DNA of 64,000 nt from Prorocentrum cordatum. Its lineage: Eukaryota; Sar; Dinophyceae; Prorocentrales; Prorocentraceae. The stretch's first letter is position 1, and each line of letters begins with the position of its first letter. Both the position numbers and the translations under genes were made by a program. Location of the stretch: assembly GCA_963575745.1 (NCBI GenBank), contig CAUYUJ010020244.1:92501-156500 (forward strand), written 5' to 3'. Positions 43,754 to 53,582 of this stretch are shown in pieces. Below the pieces are notes generated by a model, which was not told where the DNA came from, made no database searches, and saw nothing but the letters and a program-made list of their open reading frames with translations.

Positions 43754-44749
43754 ATGGCCGCCACTCTCTCCATGGACCAGAAGATGGATCAGCTGCTGGC
43801 ATCAATGTCCACCGTCGTAGCCACCGTCAATGCCCACGACGCTAAGTTTGCCAGCTTCGCCAAAGACATGGAGAGCATGAAGACCGACATGCGCAATGAG
43901 ATGGACATCAAATTCGAGCACATGCAGAACCAGATCATCGCCCTGCAGCAGCGCCACGGCAACATCACGGGCGGCGAAGCCTCTGACGAGATGGTCGACA
44001 CATGCCTGACGGTTTCACTACTTAGCGCTCAGACCGACCAGAAGATCAGCGTCATCAATGCCGCACTCGAGGAGCTGAAGACCTCTGTCGCTACGATTGC
44101 ACGACCACCTTCGACGGCGTTTGGCATCGCCAGCACATGGGGGACCGTGGCCACGCCCCGTGGAGCTAGCGCCGCGCCTGCTGACAGGCGGAAGCTCTGG
44201 GTGCGAGGGTTCCCTGTCAAGCTGATGGCTTCTGCATTCGACAAGCACTTCGAGTTCCTGAAGACACTTCTCTCGCCCACCTACCGCGACAAGTGCAGCG
44301 CGATCACCAAGAGCTGCAAGTACGCTTACGTCATCATCTTCGAAGACGCCGACGATGCCAAGAATGCCCTGTTGCAGCTGCGTGCCATGACGCTAGAATG
44401 GGGAGATGGCAGTGGCTTTCGGCATCGGCTTCGGGTCGGCACCGACGAACCCATCGACATCCGCAAGAAAGGTTGGGTGCTGGGCCAGGTCTGGCAACAC
44501 ATCAAGCAGGTCATGACCGACGCTGGCACATGGCGTCCTGACTCGCAGCTCCGATGCAACAAGTACATGGGCCTCTGCTTCTTGGTCAACGGCGACCTCG
44601 TTGACGAGCTCGTCGTGTTGCAGAATGTCCTCGAGACCGACAACCCGAACGTCGAGCCCAACCGCGGCAACTTGAAGCGCTACGGCTTCACCGACGAGCA
44701 AGTAGACAAGCTGCCCGAGCTGGTCACTGCTGCGCTTCGCCGCGAATAG
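43754..44749 (+). CDS. LINE-C ORF1: coiled-coil / RRM-like RNA-binding protein
   Basis: 331 residues from the first good ATG (MAATLSMDQKMDQLL) to TAG 44747-44749. The frame is open further upstream into the SL, but without an ATG. Residues ~1-120 are heptad-like (repeated K/M/E/L spacing, e.g. FAKDMESMKTDMRNEMDIKF), suggesting a trimeric or dimeric coiled coil. Residues ~150-225 look like an RRM: LWVRGFP as RNP2 and KYAYVIIFEDADDAKNAL as RNP1. A basic C-terminal part (residues ~235-331) follows. Coiled coil, RRM and C-terminal domain is the layout of L1-type ORF1 proteins, which coat the element RNA. Its expected role is forming the retrotransposition particle with ORF2. The stop is followed in the same frame by ORF2. 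Confidence 0.85.
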   Translation: MAATLSMDQKMDQLLASMSTVVATVNAHDAKFASFAKDMESMKTDMRNEMDIKFEHMQNQIIALQQRHGNITGGEASDEMVDTCLTVSLLSAQTDQKISVINAALEELKTSVATIARPPSTAFGIASTWGTVATPRGASAAPADRRKLWVRGFPVKLMASAFDKHFEFLKTLLSPTYRDKCSAITKSCKYAYVIIFEDADDAKNALLQLRAMTLEWGDGSGFRHRLRVGTDEPIDIRKKGWVLGQVWQHIKQVMTDAGTWRPDSQLRCNKYMGLCFLVNGDLVDELVVLQNVLETDNPNVEPNRGNLKRYGFTDEQVDKLPELVTAALRRE

Positions 44750-47700
44750 GGGCGGAGTGAGCCAGTATCTGGGAGCGATAGTGACGATGAATTCGATCCT
44801 GAACGTTTGCGAGCCCTGCTGCGAGAACGGGGGGAGGCCACCTCGACACCGCCTGACTCTCTTCCTCCTGAGAATGCTCCAGCTATTCATGATCCCTACC
44901 TTCCTGATCCACACTCTCCTGGGGGAGGTGAAGCTGCTCTTGCTGAGCAGCGGCATCCATTTGTTATTTCTCGTGCTATGGGTCTTGCTTCTTGGAATAC
45001 TCGTGCATTTTTTGGCAGTGTTTACGGCGATCCACAGAGACAGCATCGGAAACAGCAGATTTTCAGGAGTCTTGTACAACGCTTTCAAGTAGTATTTTTG
45101 CAGGAAACCCACGGGACCGGAGAAGATCTTTCCTCGCTGGATCGTGACGTGCCAGCACACACGCACCTTGGCTCTTTTTGCTCTTCTGCGGCTGCGGGAG
45201 GCGTTACCATGTCTATTGATCCTTCCTTGCTCCAGCTCTTTCAGGACATCCACGTAGTTAACATTATCGATGGACGATGCATAGCACTTGCACTGACAGG
45301 CGAGAAAGGCACGCTGCAATTGATTAACTTTCACCTCGACCCTACCCTCTCCGACGTTGAGAAGGATCGTGTGATCCGCGCGGTTGCTGCTCACGCTCTG
45401 CCTGCTGATCAGGCCACAGTCATCTTGGGAGGCGATTTTAACTTCTTGGAGGAGGGGGAGATGAGGACGTTCACAGACGGAAGGGAACCCACCCCTGAGA
45501 GGACCGCTATTCTACACATGTTTGCTCGGGCTTTCGGACACTTTGCTGAAGTTGCCCAACAGGAGCCCACTCATCGGACTGGGAGGAGGGAGGACGGTGC
45601 TCTCAGCCTTGGTCGCCTGGATAGGTTCTACATCTCTTCTGCCACCACCGACATTCTTGATGCGACACCAAGAAGCGGTGTCATAGGTCTTGCTCACGAT
45701 GTCGCCCAGCCGAGCGACCATATTCCTGTTTGGCTTCAGTTTTCGCCTGGCGGCAGAACTACCCCGACGATCCCCTCCTGGATTGCCAAACATCCTGATT
45801 TTGGTTCTGAGGTTGATGCTGCCATAAGTTCGGTTGAAATGCCCAGGGGCCCGTTCGAGTACCTCCTGTCCGTCAAAGACGCGATGTATGTTGCCAAGGA
45901 TGCTCTGATGACTCGCATGTTCTTCCGAGGCCCCAACAATGATGCGCAGAAGTTGTCGGTTTACCTTAAGTTTCTACGGGCTGTTCGGGATGGCAAGTCT
46001 TGGGACGTTCGGAGGTGTATCCAGGCTATTCCTCATCTTAGTCTACATGTTCATGCTGATGAATGTTGTTTTAGAGATTCTGTGTCTTTTTATCGGGAAA
46101 TGGCCGAGCTCCAGCATTCTCTGCTTCAGCGAGAAATTCGCGAACACGTCGAAGGTGGCGGAGCCCCCGACGACGATCGAGGCCTCAGGTTGCACCAGCT
46201 TCTGCGACAGTGGTCTCCCAAAAGGCGCCGAATCGTTCTGGTTTCGGTCCCCGACCCCACCGGGAACCCCTCGCCTGATCTCGAAGTCAGTGCTCAGAAC
46301 CTTGCGTCCCACTGGGGGCGGGTCCATGCCGCGAAGCCTCAGGACAGGGGATACCACTTCCAGAAGACACTGTTGAGCAGTGAGAATCAGCAGGTTGCCC
46401 CAGGTATCGAGTGGACGCTCGACCTGCATAGCTTCATAGGTAAGCTCGTCAGCCGCAAGGACAGCGCGACTGGCCCTGACGGAATTCCCTACAGTGCCTG
46501 GCGGTTCGCTGGAGACGCTGCTCACAATGCATTGTATCAAGTTTATCTCGCTATATTGGACAATCCTACATATGGGCCCCCGCATAAAGGCTTCAACGAG
46601 TCTCTCACGGTATACCTCCCTAAGGCCATCTGCCCTCACGAAGCTGGAACCTCTGAGATCTCTCGGGAAGCGTCTGTGGTGCGCCCTATTGCTCTCAGCA
46701 ACACTGATAACAAAATAGTATCATTGGCCATATGCGAACCATTTAGCCAACAATGCCAGTACAGCGTCTTAGGCTCCCAGACGGGTTTCGTGCGCAAGAG
46801 GTCTATGCTCGACAACTTGCTCTGCCTTGAGGCAGACATTCTTGAATACGCCTGCTATCGCGGCATGCCGCACGCTGGGCTACTCCTCTTGGATTTCCGC
46901 GCCGCGTTCCCGTCGCTGCGCCACGACTGGATCATAGATGTGCTAATCATGATGAACATACCCATGTATATCGTGAATGCCATTCGGTTCCTATACACCG
47001 GTATTTACACACACATATGCCTAGCAGGAAAGAAGTTTCCAGGCTACTCGATCACCCAAGGCATTAAACAAGGATGTCCGCTGTCGGGTGCTTTATTTGC
47101 GTTATGCATCGACCCGCTGCTGCGCCGATTATCTAACTTGCTAGCTCCTGTTTGTGCTACCCCTCGTGCCTTTGCAGATGACATCCAGATCTCGGCATCC
47201 AACCTGTTGCTCGCTGTTCCGATTGTGCTGAAGAATGTTATTAGGTCCAGCCGTTGCACTGGCCTGCTCTTGAACCTTGCCAAGTGTATGATCGTGCACG
47301 TGCAAGAGATGCCAGACGACCAGCATTTCGCCCTGTTCGAGTCCGTTCGCACCAACGTTCGCTCGCTTATGCACGGCACTAGTGGCAAAGTCTTGGGTGT
47401 CTTTATGGGCCCTGGAGGTTACAAGAAATCCTGGTCCGCTCCGCTTCAGAAATATATTAATCGCGTCCGTCATGTTCGGTCGCTTCGTCTTGGGCTTACT
47501 CAAAGCATCTATGCATATAACTCCTTGGCCTTCTCGGTTCTCACCTTCGTGATGCAGCTATGTTACATATCGCAGGACGCTCTTCGCATGGAAACCAAAG
47601 GTTTGCAGACTCTCACCGCATGCCCCTTCTACAGCATCCCTACTGATCTTCTCCGCAATCTCTCGTCTGCGTTGCATTGGCCCATTGCCCCGCGCAACCT

Positions 47701-48388
47701 AGTGCTGGAGAATCAGGCTGCCATGTATCGGGTCGCTGTTCGGTCTAAGGTTTTTGATAGCATTCGGAAGCGCTTTCATGAGCTTGAGGAAGAGGACTTG
47801 GATGTTCTGATGGTCAAGCGATACCCGGCATGGCGTGCCGAGTCCATTGTTTTCCACCTGATTCACAATTACGAGCGACTAACTGCCCTGCCGTGGAACC
47901 ACTTCGATGAGGACACTCACGAGTTGCAGAGACAGATTTTGAAGAAATTGCTTTCTGAGGCCCCTTGTAGCTCCGCGAGTTTTCTCCTGGGCAATCGAAT
48001 TCGGTTCGCTTTTCCTTTTGCTGATGCCTCTAGTATCGACCTTGCGGTGCTCAGGCTCCAAATTGCCTGCACGCGCGTCGGCCCATTTGTGGCTGCGGCC
48101 ATTCTCAAAACCATCTGCAACGCGTGGGCGACCTCTGCCAGGTATAGGCAAGGCCGTCTTACCTGCCGTTTCGGTTGCCTGGCCACAGGCGGCGACCACG
48201 TCCAGCATTACTTCGATTGCCCTCATGTCCTGAGCTTGCTCCATTCTGTTTTGCCCTTCCTGCCAGTCGAATATTTGAATCAGAGCCTCGATGGCGTATG
48301 CTGTGCACTATGCCATGCCAGTCTAGTCAGCAGCTGTTCTCTTTGTTTCTTGTCCACGACCTGCTTTTTTCTACCTTTAACTCCTTGA
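44750..48388 (+). CDS. LINE-C ORF2: endonuclease / reverse transcriptase
   Basis: Reading frame continuous with ORF1 after its TAG. The first in-frame ATG is 44978, right at the endonuclease. 44750-44977 encodes an acidic, Pro-rich linker. The EEP endonuclease has GLASWNTRA, QETHG (45101), GGDFNF (45428), SLGRLDRFYIS and PSDHIPVWL, i.e. the catalytic Glu, Asp/Asn and Asp-His. The polymerase has ATGPDGIPYSAWRF, motif A LLLDFRAAF (46889), motif B QGIKQGCPLSGALF and motif C AFADDIQIS (47168). A zinc-knuckle CRFGC...GDHVQHYFDC lies at about 48163-48230. No RNase H domain is seen. It ends at TGA 48386-48388 after 1193 codons counted from a TTG at 44807. Expected role: nick target DNA and reverse-transcribe the LINE RNA there. 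All key residues are present and there are no frameshifts. Confidence 0.92.
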   Translation, partial: GRSEPVSGSDSDDEFDPERLRALLRERGEATSTPPDSLPPENAPAIHDPYLPDPHSPGGGEAALAEQRHPFVISRAMGLASWNTRAFFGSVYGDPQRQHRKQQIFRSLVQRFQVVFLQETHGTGEDLSSLDRDVPAHTHLGSFCSSAAAGGVTMSIDPSLLQLFQDIHVVNIIDGRCIALALTGEKGTLQLINFHLDPTLSDVEKDRVIRAVAAHALPADQATVILGGDFNFLEEGEMRTFTDGREPTPERTAILHMFARAFGHFAEVAQQEPTHRTGRREDGALSLGRLDRFYISSATTDILDATPRSGVIGLAHDVAQPSDHIPVWLQFSPGGRTTPTIPSWIAKHPDFGSEVDAAISSVEMPRGPFEYLLSVKDAMYVAKDALMTRMFFRGPNNDAQKLSVYLKFLRAVRDGKSWDVRRCIQAIPHLSLHVHADECCFRDSVSFYREMAELQHSLLQREIREHVEGGGAPDDDRGLRLHQLLRQWSPKRRRIVLVSVPDPTGNPSPDLEVSAQNLASHWGRVHAAKPQDRGYHFQKTLLSSENQQVAPGIEWTLDLHSFIGKLVSRKDSATGPDGIPYSAWRFAGDAAHNALYQVYLAILDNPTYGPPHKGFNESLTVYLPKAICPHEAGTSEISREASVVRPIALSNTDNKIVSLAICEPFSQQCQYSVLGSQTGFVRKRSMLDNLLCLEADILEYACYRGMPHAGLLLLDFRAAFPSLRHDWIIDVLIMMNIPMYIVNAIRFLYTGIYTHICLAGKKFPGYSITQGIKQGCPLSGALFALCIDPLLRRLSNLLAPVCATPRAFADDIQISASNLLLAVPIVLKNVIRSSRCTGLLLNLAKCMIVHVQEMPDDQHFALFESVRTNVRSLMHGTSGKVLGVFMGPGGYKKSWSAPLQKYINRVRHVRSLRLGLTQSIYAYNSLAFSVLTFVMQLCYISQDALRMETKGLQTLTACPFYSIPTDLLRNLSSALHWPIAPRNLVLENQAAMYRVAVRSKVFDSIRKRFHELEEEDLDVLMVKRYPAWRAESIVFHLIHNYERLTALPWNHFDEDTHELQRQILKKLLSEAPCSSASFLLGNRIRFAFPFADASSIDLAVLRLQIACTRVGPFVAAAILKTICNAWATSARYRQGRLTCRFGCLATGGDHVQHYFDCPHVLSLLHSVLPFLPVEYLNQSLDGVCCALCHASLVSSCSLCFLSTTCFFLPLTP

Positions 48389-48551
48389 GGAGCTCGCGCA
48401 GGCACGGGCCCGAATGCCTGCTGCCTCTCCTGCGCGCGCGTGCCCGCCACATTGCCAAGAAGGGGCGCGGCGTGCGGAGCCTGCTCATCAGGAGGCCCAC
48501 GGCAGAGGGCAGCTGAACTGCCCCCCTCTCTGGCGCGCTCAGGGGAGTGCG
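48389..48551 (+). promoter_or_regulatory. LINE-C 3' UTR with terminal hairpin
   Basis: 163 nt, no poly-A. GGGCAG-CTGAA-CTGCCC forms a 6-bp stem with a 5-nt loop (48507-48523). The outer GGCAGA/TCTCTGGC may extend it. By analogy with LINEs whose polymerase reads a 3' stem-loop, this could be the template recognition site. Confidence 0.6.
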
Positions 48552-48716
48552 ATCATCATCATCATCATTATCATCAGCATCATCAGCATTAGTATTATCA
48601 TCATCATCATCATCATCATCATCACTTTCATCACCATCATCACCATCAGCATTATAATCGTCCTCACCACCGCCATCATCATCAGCAGCAGCATCATCAT
48701 CACCACCATCATCATC
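48552..48716. repeat. (ATC)n microsatellite (right side of LINE-C)
   Basis: Begins with (ATC)5-ATT-ATC, identical to the bases just before the SL, then continues with AGC/ATT/ACC interruptions. Confidence 0.95.
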
Positions 48717-49345
48717 ATGACCAAGGCCGAGGGCTCCACCACTACCAGGATCAAGGAGTACAACATCGAGGCCGTTCCTACCATGTTGTACGTCGCCCAA
48801 TTCCGACTCCCGACGCGCGCTCTCGTGCATGCCGAGAACGGCATCATCAACAAGCTGTGGCACGTTCCGCCGTCATCCTTCATCACTCGTGAGATGGCTC
48901 GAGCCTCCGTGTTCGGTGCCGTCGACGTCGTCTCCGTTTCTCTGGCCTGCATCGCCGCGCTGATCCGCGCCGCGCTCAATTACACCAGAGTGGAAGACAC
49001 CGTTGGCTGAGCTTCGACGGGCCGCCGCTTGGCCTGCTATGGCCCGTTCTCTCGCTGGTCTCGTACGCCCCGAGCCGTGGGCTCCACACTGGAAAGACGC
49101 TGGCGATCGCATGGACACTCGAGCGTGTCGCTTCCAAGCAGCCTTTGCCCGTATCCGAAGACTTTCAGAGGGCCATGGCAGCCGCCGTCAACGAGATCAC
49201 CAGGGACCCAGACTCGAACAGGGTGTGCAGAAGAGAGCATACGCGATGCTGAAGAAAATGATATTGCTCTTGCACGCCCGGACGAGCCGCCTGGCGATGG
49301 CAGCCGCGCGTCTAGTTCTGTAAGCACCCGGCTCCCCGCAGCTGG
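48717..49345 (+). mobile_element. LINE-D fragment between two (ATC)n arrays
   Basis: ~630 bp of a diverged LINE (see the coding remnant) with (ATC)n directly on both sides. Confidence 0.55.
48720..49010 (+). pseudogene. LINE-D post-polymerase remnant
   Basis: Plus-strand frame with a VPTMLYVAQFRLPTRALVHAE segment, then NKLWHVPPSSFIT and a helical Ala-rich part. In LINE polymerases the region after the thumb has this pattern: F-x-x-Q, a basic spacer, A-x-x-x-E, then L-x-x-x-P-x-x-x-(I/F). LINE-C shows it as LTFVMQLCYISQDALRMETK...CPFYSIPT. The frame stops at 49008-49010. 49010-49340 continues in other frames without a clear domain. It is truncated and inactive. Confidence 0.55.
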
Positions 49346-49348
49346 TAC

Positions 49349-49745
49349 GGGCATCATCATCATCATCATCATCATCATCGTCATCATTAGCATCATCATC
49401 ATTAGCATCATCGTCAGCACCAGCATCATCATTAGCATCATCGTCATCAGCATCATCGTCAGCACCAGCATCATCATTAGCATCATCATCAGCATCATCG
49501 TCAGCACCAACATCATCATTAGCATCAACATCAGCATCATCAGCATCATCATCATCATCATCATCATCGTCATCATCGCCATCGTCATCGTCATCACCAT
49601 CACCGTTATCATCACAATCATTATCATCATCATCCCCATCATCGTCGTCATCACAGTCGTCAGCATCATCAGCATCATCATTGTCATCGTCATCATCACC
49701 ACCATCATCAGCACTATCATCATGTCATCGTCGTCGTCATCAGCA
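49349..49745. repeat. (ATC)n microsatellite
   Basis: ATC with AGC, ATT and GTC interruptions, some in higher-order blocks (CATCGTCAGCACCAGCATCA repeated). Confidence 0.95.
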
Positions 49746-49842
49746 GCAGTAGCAGCAGGAAGTGGAGGAGGGAGGCGTGGATGGAGGCGCGGGAGGAGGA
49801 GGAGGAGGAGGAGGAGGACGGATGAGGAGGAGCAGGAGGAAG

Positions 49843-49898
49843 AGGCAGGGCAAGGCAAGGCAAGGCAGGGCAAGGCAAGGCAAGGCAAGGCAAGGCAA
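49843..49898. repeat. (CAAGG)n pentanucleotide array
   Basis: About eleven GGCAA/GGCAG units. 49755-49840 before it is GGA-rich. Confidence 0.95.
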
Positions 49899-49899
49899 C

Positions 49900-51015
49900 A
49901 CCTGGGCAGCTGCTGACCCTGCTGTCTGGCTCTCCTCTGCTGGGTTTGAGCTCTAGCCACGACAACAACTGCTGCTGGTGCGATCAGTGCGCTACTCGGA
50001 CAAGCCTGCGGGACTTGCGGGACTTCATGGCCCATCGTGAGCCTTCCAAGCCCGCGCTGGCACGAAGCACTTTACTCAACGCTCCCAGCTCGGAGGCGTA
50101 GAGCACTATGTGGGCCCATAACCTCCGCCTGGGGGTCGACGGGTTTGGAGGGAGGCTCCCAGGGAACTCGGGGCCTCGAGGAGGCAAAGCTAGAGAGGAA
50201 AAACAACAAAAGACACTCGTTCTGGTGGCCTCTCCGGGCTGCCCCGTTCCTCGCCTTGCGGTGCGTTTCCTTGCTGCTGCCGCTGCTCTCCCCTGCCGCT
50301 CCCGCTCCCACCCCACTCCCCCATCCCCACCCTCTGCACTCGGCAGTGTGCAGCCGACGGGCTTGGAAATGGGTGGCGCTCTTTGCGCCAGACGCACCAC
50401 CTCACCCTCTCTGCCTCTTCAGTGAGGAGCTGGAGCGGGCCGCGCTGGTGACCTTGTGGCCACGGCTGGGTCTGTTGAGAGAACCCGCACCCCAGGGCAA
50501 GTCCCGTGGCCGACTTGATGCCCACCCAGATCTCCGACGATGTGATCTTTTCAGTCGGCCCCTCCTCGTCCTCGGTTTTCGTAGGCTTTCGTTGGCTGCT
50601 GCACGTTTTCTCGTCTCTGGATGCCTGCCAGCAGCTGCGCCTCGCCGAGAGCTTTCCAAGCGTGTCTGGATCGTCCCGAACGGCCGCCGGAGGCCCTCGT
50701 CGGTTCCCAAATCTCCTCCTTCGAGGTTCGAGGATGGAGTCTTGCGTTGCTGTTCCTGATAAGTTTGGCATTTGGGGGGGGCGTCCTCGTCGCCGTTGGT
50801 ACGGCCAGATCCGCTCCGAAACTCTGGCCAGAACGCACTCCCGGCAAAGGCCTGGGGACGGCGTGTGACCCCTGCGCCCAGGCCTCTTCGCGCTGCGCAG
50901 ATATCGCGACGGGAGGATTTGGGCAACCTCCGCTTCCAAAAGGGCCCACTTGACCGGGCCCATGCGGCGATCAAAAACGACCTGGGATGATAATCCGATC
51001 CCGGGGGAAAGGATC
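49900..51015. other. Non-repetitive stretch, no gene recognised
   Basis: GC-rich with overlapping open frames on both strands. No domain, SL or repeat tail recognised. Confidence 0.4.
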
Positions 51016-51192
51016 CAGACCCCCGGGCCGGAGGGTTCCAAAGGGGGATTTGGGGGAGGGGGTTTTCCAGAGAGCCCCCCATGGGCCTCGGAACCTCGTC
51101 AAAGCAGGGGGGTGCGAAGCCCCTGGGGGACCCCTCCTGGAAAACCCCCTCCCCCAAAACCCTCTTTGGAACCCTCCGGCCGGGGGCCCTCC
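51016..51192. mobile_element. Foldback element, ~52-bp arms
   Basis: The left arm (51018-51070: CGGAGGGTTCCAAAGGGGG then GGGGGAGGGGGTTTTCCA) is the inverse of 51138-51190. The spacer is ~67 bp. Non-coding. Confidence 0.85.
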
Positions 51193-51600
51193 TTGTCGAC
51201 CTTAGGTCTCCGACGGCATGATCATGTTCAATCCCCGCGATGTCGTCGATCTCAGCCTCTGGGGCCCGCCATCGGGCCGCCGGGTCATCAGGAACGCGTC
51301 TGAGGCGGCGGCCTACCCTTGGAGAAGGCTTCGGTCGGGACCTCCGTGGGGCCGCGCATGGAAAAAAACACGTCATCGAACGCGTGGGACGCCTTCGCTG
51401 CTGGCGCCGACGGCGTCGTCGTCGGCGGCGCCGTCGCCGCCGTCCCGACTCATCTTGCTTGCTCACTTGACCTCCCACATCAGCCTTTTCTCCTGCCCCC
51501 GCCCCGCAGTCTCTCTCTCTCTCTCTCTCATCCTCGTGTTCCCTTGTCCGCTCCCTCTCTCCTCCCGTCCCGTCCAGTGCCTTCCTCCTCCTCCTCCCCC

Positions 51601-51752
51601 CCCTACGACGATGACGGAGATGGCTACGACAACGTTTCGAACGAGGACGAGGACGAGCACGACGACGACGACGACGCCGACGACGACGCCGACGACGACG
51701 CCGGCGCCGACGACGACGACGACGCCGCCGCCGACGCCGACGCCGACGCCGA

Positions 51753-51790
<38 letters not shown>

Positions 51791-51803
51791 ACGACGAGGA
51801 CGA

Positions 51804-51857
<54 letters not shown>

Positions 51858-51862
51858 CGACG
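51601..51862. repeat. (GAC)n/(GCC)n/(GAG)n microsatellite
   Basis: GACGAC, GACGCC and GACGAG blocks. Confidence 0.95.
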
Positions 51863-51968
51863 GCAGGCCCTGCAGCAGGGCGCGGCCCTGCTCCCCGGCG
51901 CGGCGCCCGCCCTGCAGGCCCCCCCGCTTCTCGTGCCGGCCTCCTGCTGCCTCCGTGCCTCCCTCCCT

Positions 51969-52180
51969 TCATTCCTCCTCCTGCTCCTGCTCCTCCTCCT
52001 CCTCCTGCTCCTCCTCCTCCTCCTCCTCCTCCTCCTCCTCCTCCTCCTCCCTGCTGCTCCTGCTTCTCCTCCTGCTCCTCCTCCTCCTCCTCCTCCTCCT
52101 CCTCCTTCTGTTGATCCTCTGTCTCCTCCTCGCTCCTCCTTGCTCCTCTCTCCTCCTCCTTCCATCCTCCCGGCTCTTTC
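51969..52180. repeat. (TCC)n microsatellite
   Basis: TCC with TGC interruptions. 52181-52960 is non-repetitive, without a recognised gene, although a minus-strand frame (52753-52320) has balanced composition and a CPTCPPKK box. Confidence 0.9.
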
Positions 52181-52971
52181 GTTCCCGCTCCCTCCTTCAT
52201 CGCCCATTGCCTTCCCCATCCTGCCTCTTCCTCCTTCTTGCAGCCAGCATCCTCCTCTCCCTTCCTTTCTCCTCGCTCCTCCTTCCTCGCTGCTCTCTGA
52301 TGCTGGAACGCACTGGGTGAATAGATCTTCGGGCGGAAAGATGATGGGTAGTATTTTTCGGATGGGATGGCGCTTCATCCAGAGATCCAGCTTCTTAGGA
52401 GGGCAGGTTGGGCACTGATGATGGTACATTATTTCTTGGTCGCATGATTTGTGCGGCTTATTTGGTGGTTGGTCTCTGTGGATTTCTGTCCATAGCAATC
52501 CTCCCACGATGCTGAAGACCGTGCGATCTTCATGCTCGCTTCTTGCGTCCCTGAGCTGGTGGAGGTTCATGGCGGGTTGCGCCTCCACTCTCAAATGTTT
52601 GAATGACCCTGAGCTTTCGGTGTCAGCGCAGTGCTCGAATCTCGAATGCGCACCTTGGAAACTCCGTGTTGTGCGTGCTTCTTCGATGACGGCACGCGGC
52701 GCGCGCGCAGAAAGGCATCGGTGTGCACGCCCACCGACGTCGAGGCAGGCCACAACTCGGCCTGGTGACGTCTATCCTGTCGGCCACCTTAGAGCATTGC
52801 CGCTTTCGCGCTCGTTCTGGTATCCGATGGGTGCGGATATAGCTTCCACGAGGGGAAGCGGATCAGATGCTCAGTCGAGCTTCGTGCCCGTGAGCTCTTG
52901 CCCGTGGGCGGGCATCCTGTGCTTGTGCTCTGCGGCCGCGTTCATCGTGGACAGGAAAACAGCACGGCCTG

Positions 52972-53236
52972 TGATGGGCCTGTTTTCCACCACCACCACC
53001 ATAAGTTGGAGGGGGAGGGGGTCCTCCTCCTCCTCCTCCTCCTCCTCCTCCTCCTCCTCCTCCTCCTCCTCCTCCTCCTCCTCCTCCTCCTCCTCCTCCT
53101 CCTCTCCCTCCTCCTCCTCCTCCTCCTCCTCCTCCTCCTCCTCCTCCTCCTCCTCCTCCTCCTCCTCCCCCTCCTCGTCCTCCTTCCCCCCTCCAACTTA
53201 TGGTGGTGGTGGTGGTGGTGGAAACCAGGCCCATCA
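52972..53236. mobile_element. Microsatellite-cored foldback element, complete
   Basis: 265 bp. Terminal inverted repeats of ~43 bp begin TGATGGGCCTGTTTTCCACC and end at a GGAGGGGG stretch; the right end is the inverse. Between them is only (TCC)n (~150 bp). GCCTG flanks both sides (52967-52971 and 53237-53241), a 5-bp target duplication. No coding capacity. Confidence 0.88.
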
Positions 53237-53402
53237 GCCTGGGGGCGTTTGGGGAGCGGGCTGGCCGCCTCGTCCGCGAGGCAGCGGGGGCGGGAGGTCA
53301 CCCGACCGCGGGCCCGCTGCTGCCGGAGACCTGGCGGCTGCGGCAGGGCCCCGCGTGCTCAGGGGCGAGGCGGGCAGGTGGGCGTCGCAGCATGAGCTGC
53401 TC

Positions 53403-53532
53403 TTCCTCGCTCGCCCTCGTCGTTCTCGTCCTCGTCCTCGTCCTCGTTCTCGTCCTCCTCCTGGTTCTCCTCGTCGTCCTCGTCCTCGTCCTCGCCCTCG
53501 TCGTTCTCGTCCTCGTCCTCGTCCTCCTCCGC
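53403..53532. repeat. (CGTCCT)n microsatellite
   Basis: CTCGTCCTCGTC hexamers. Confidence 0.9.
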
Positions 53533-53582
53533 CTGAGGCACTCTGGCACTGACTGCAGTGGAGTCTTCAGACGCTGCCGCTT

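Larger units (their letters stand above)
43589..48551 (+). mobile_element. LINE-C: full-length SL-capped non-LTR retrotransposon
   Basis: 4963 bp. It has a perfect SL, a 143-nt 5' leader, ORF1, an in-frame TAG, ORF2 and a 163-nt 3' untranslated region with a hairpin, and no poly-A. (ATC)5-ATT-ATC (21 bp) lies at 43570-43590 and again at 48552-48572. I read this as the target-site duplication of an insertion into an (ATC)n array. Catalytic motifs of endonuclease and polymerase are all present, so it looks young and possibly active. Confidence 0.9.

Noticed and set aside
50402-52753. 783-codon minus-strand open frame
   Set aside because: Most of it is Arg-rich antisense of (GAC)n and (TCC)n tracts and a foldback. 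Only the first ~140 codons have balanced composition and they show no domain.
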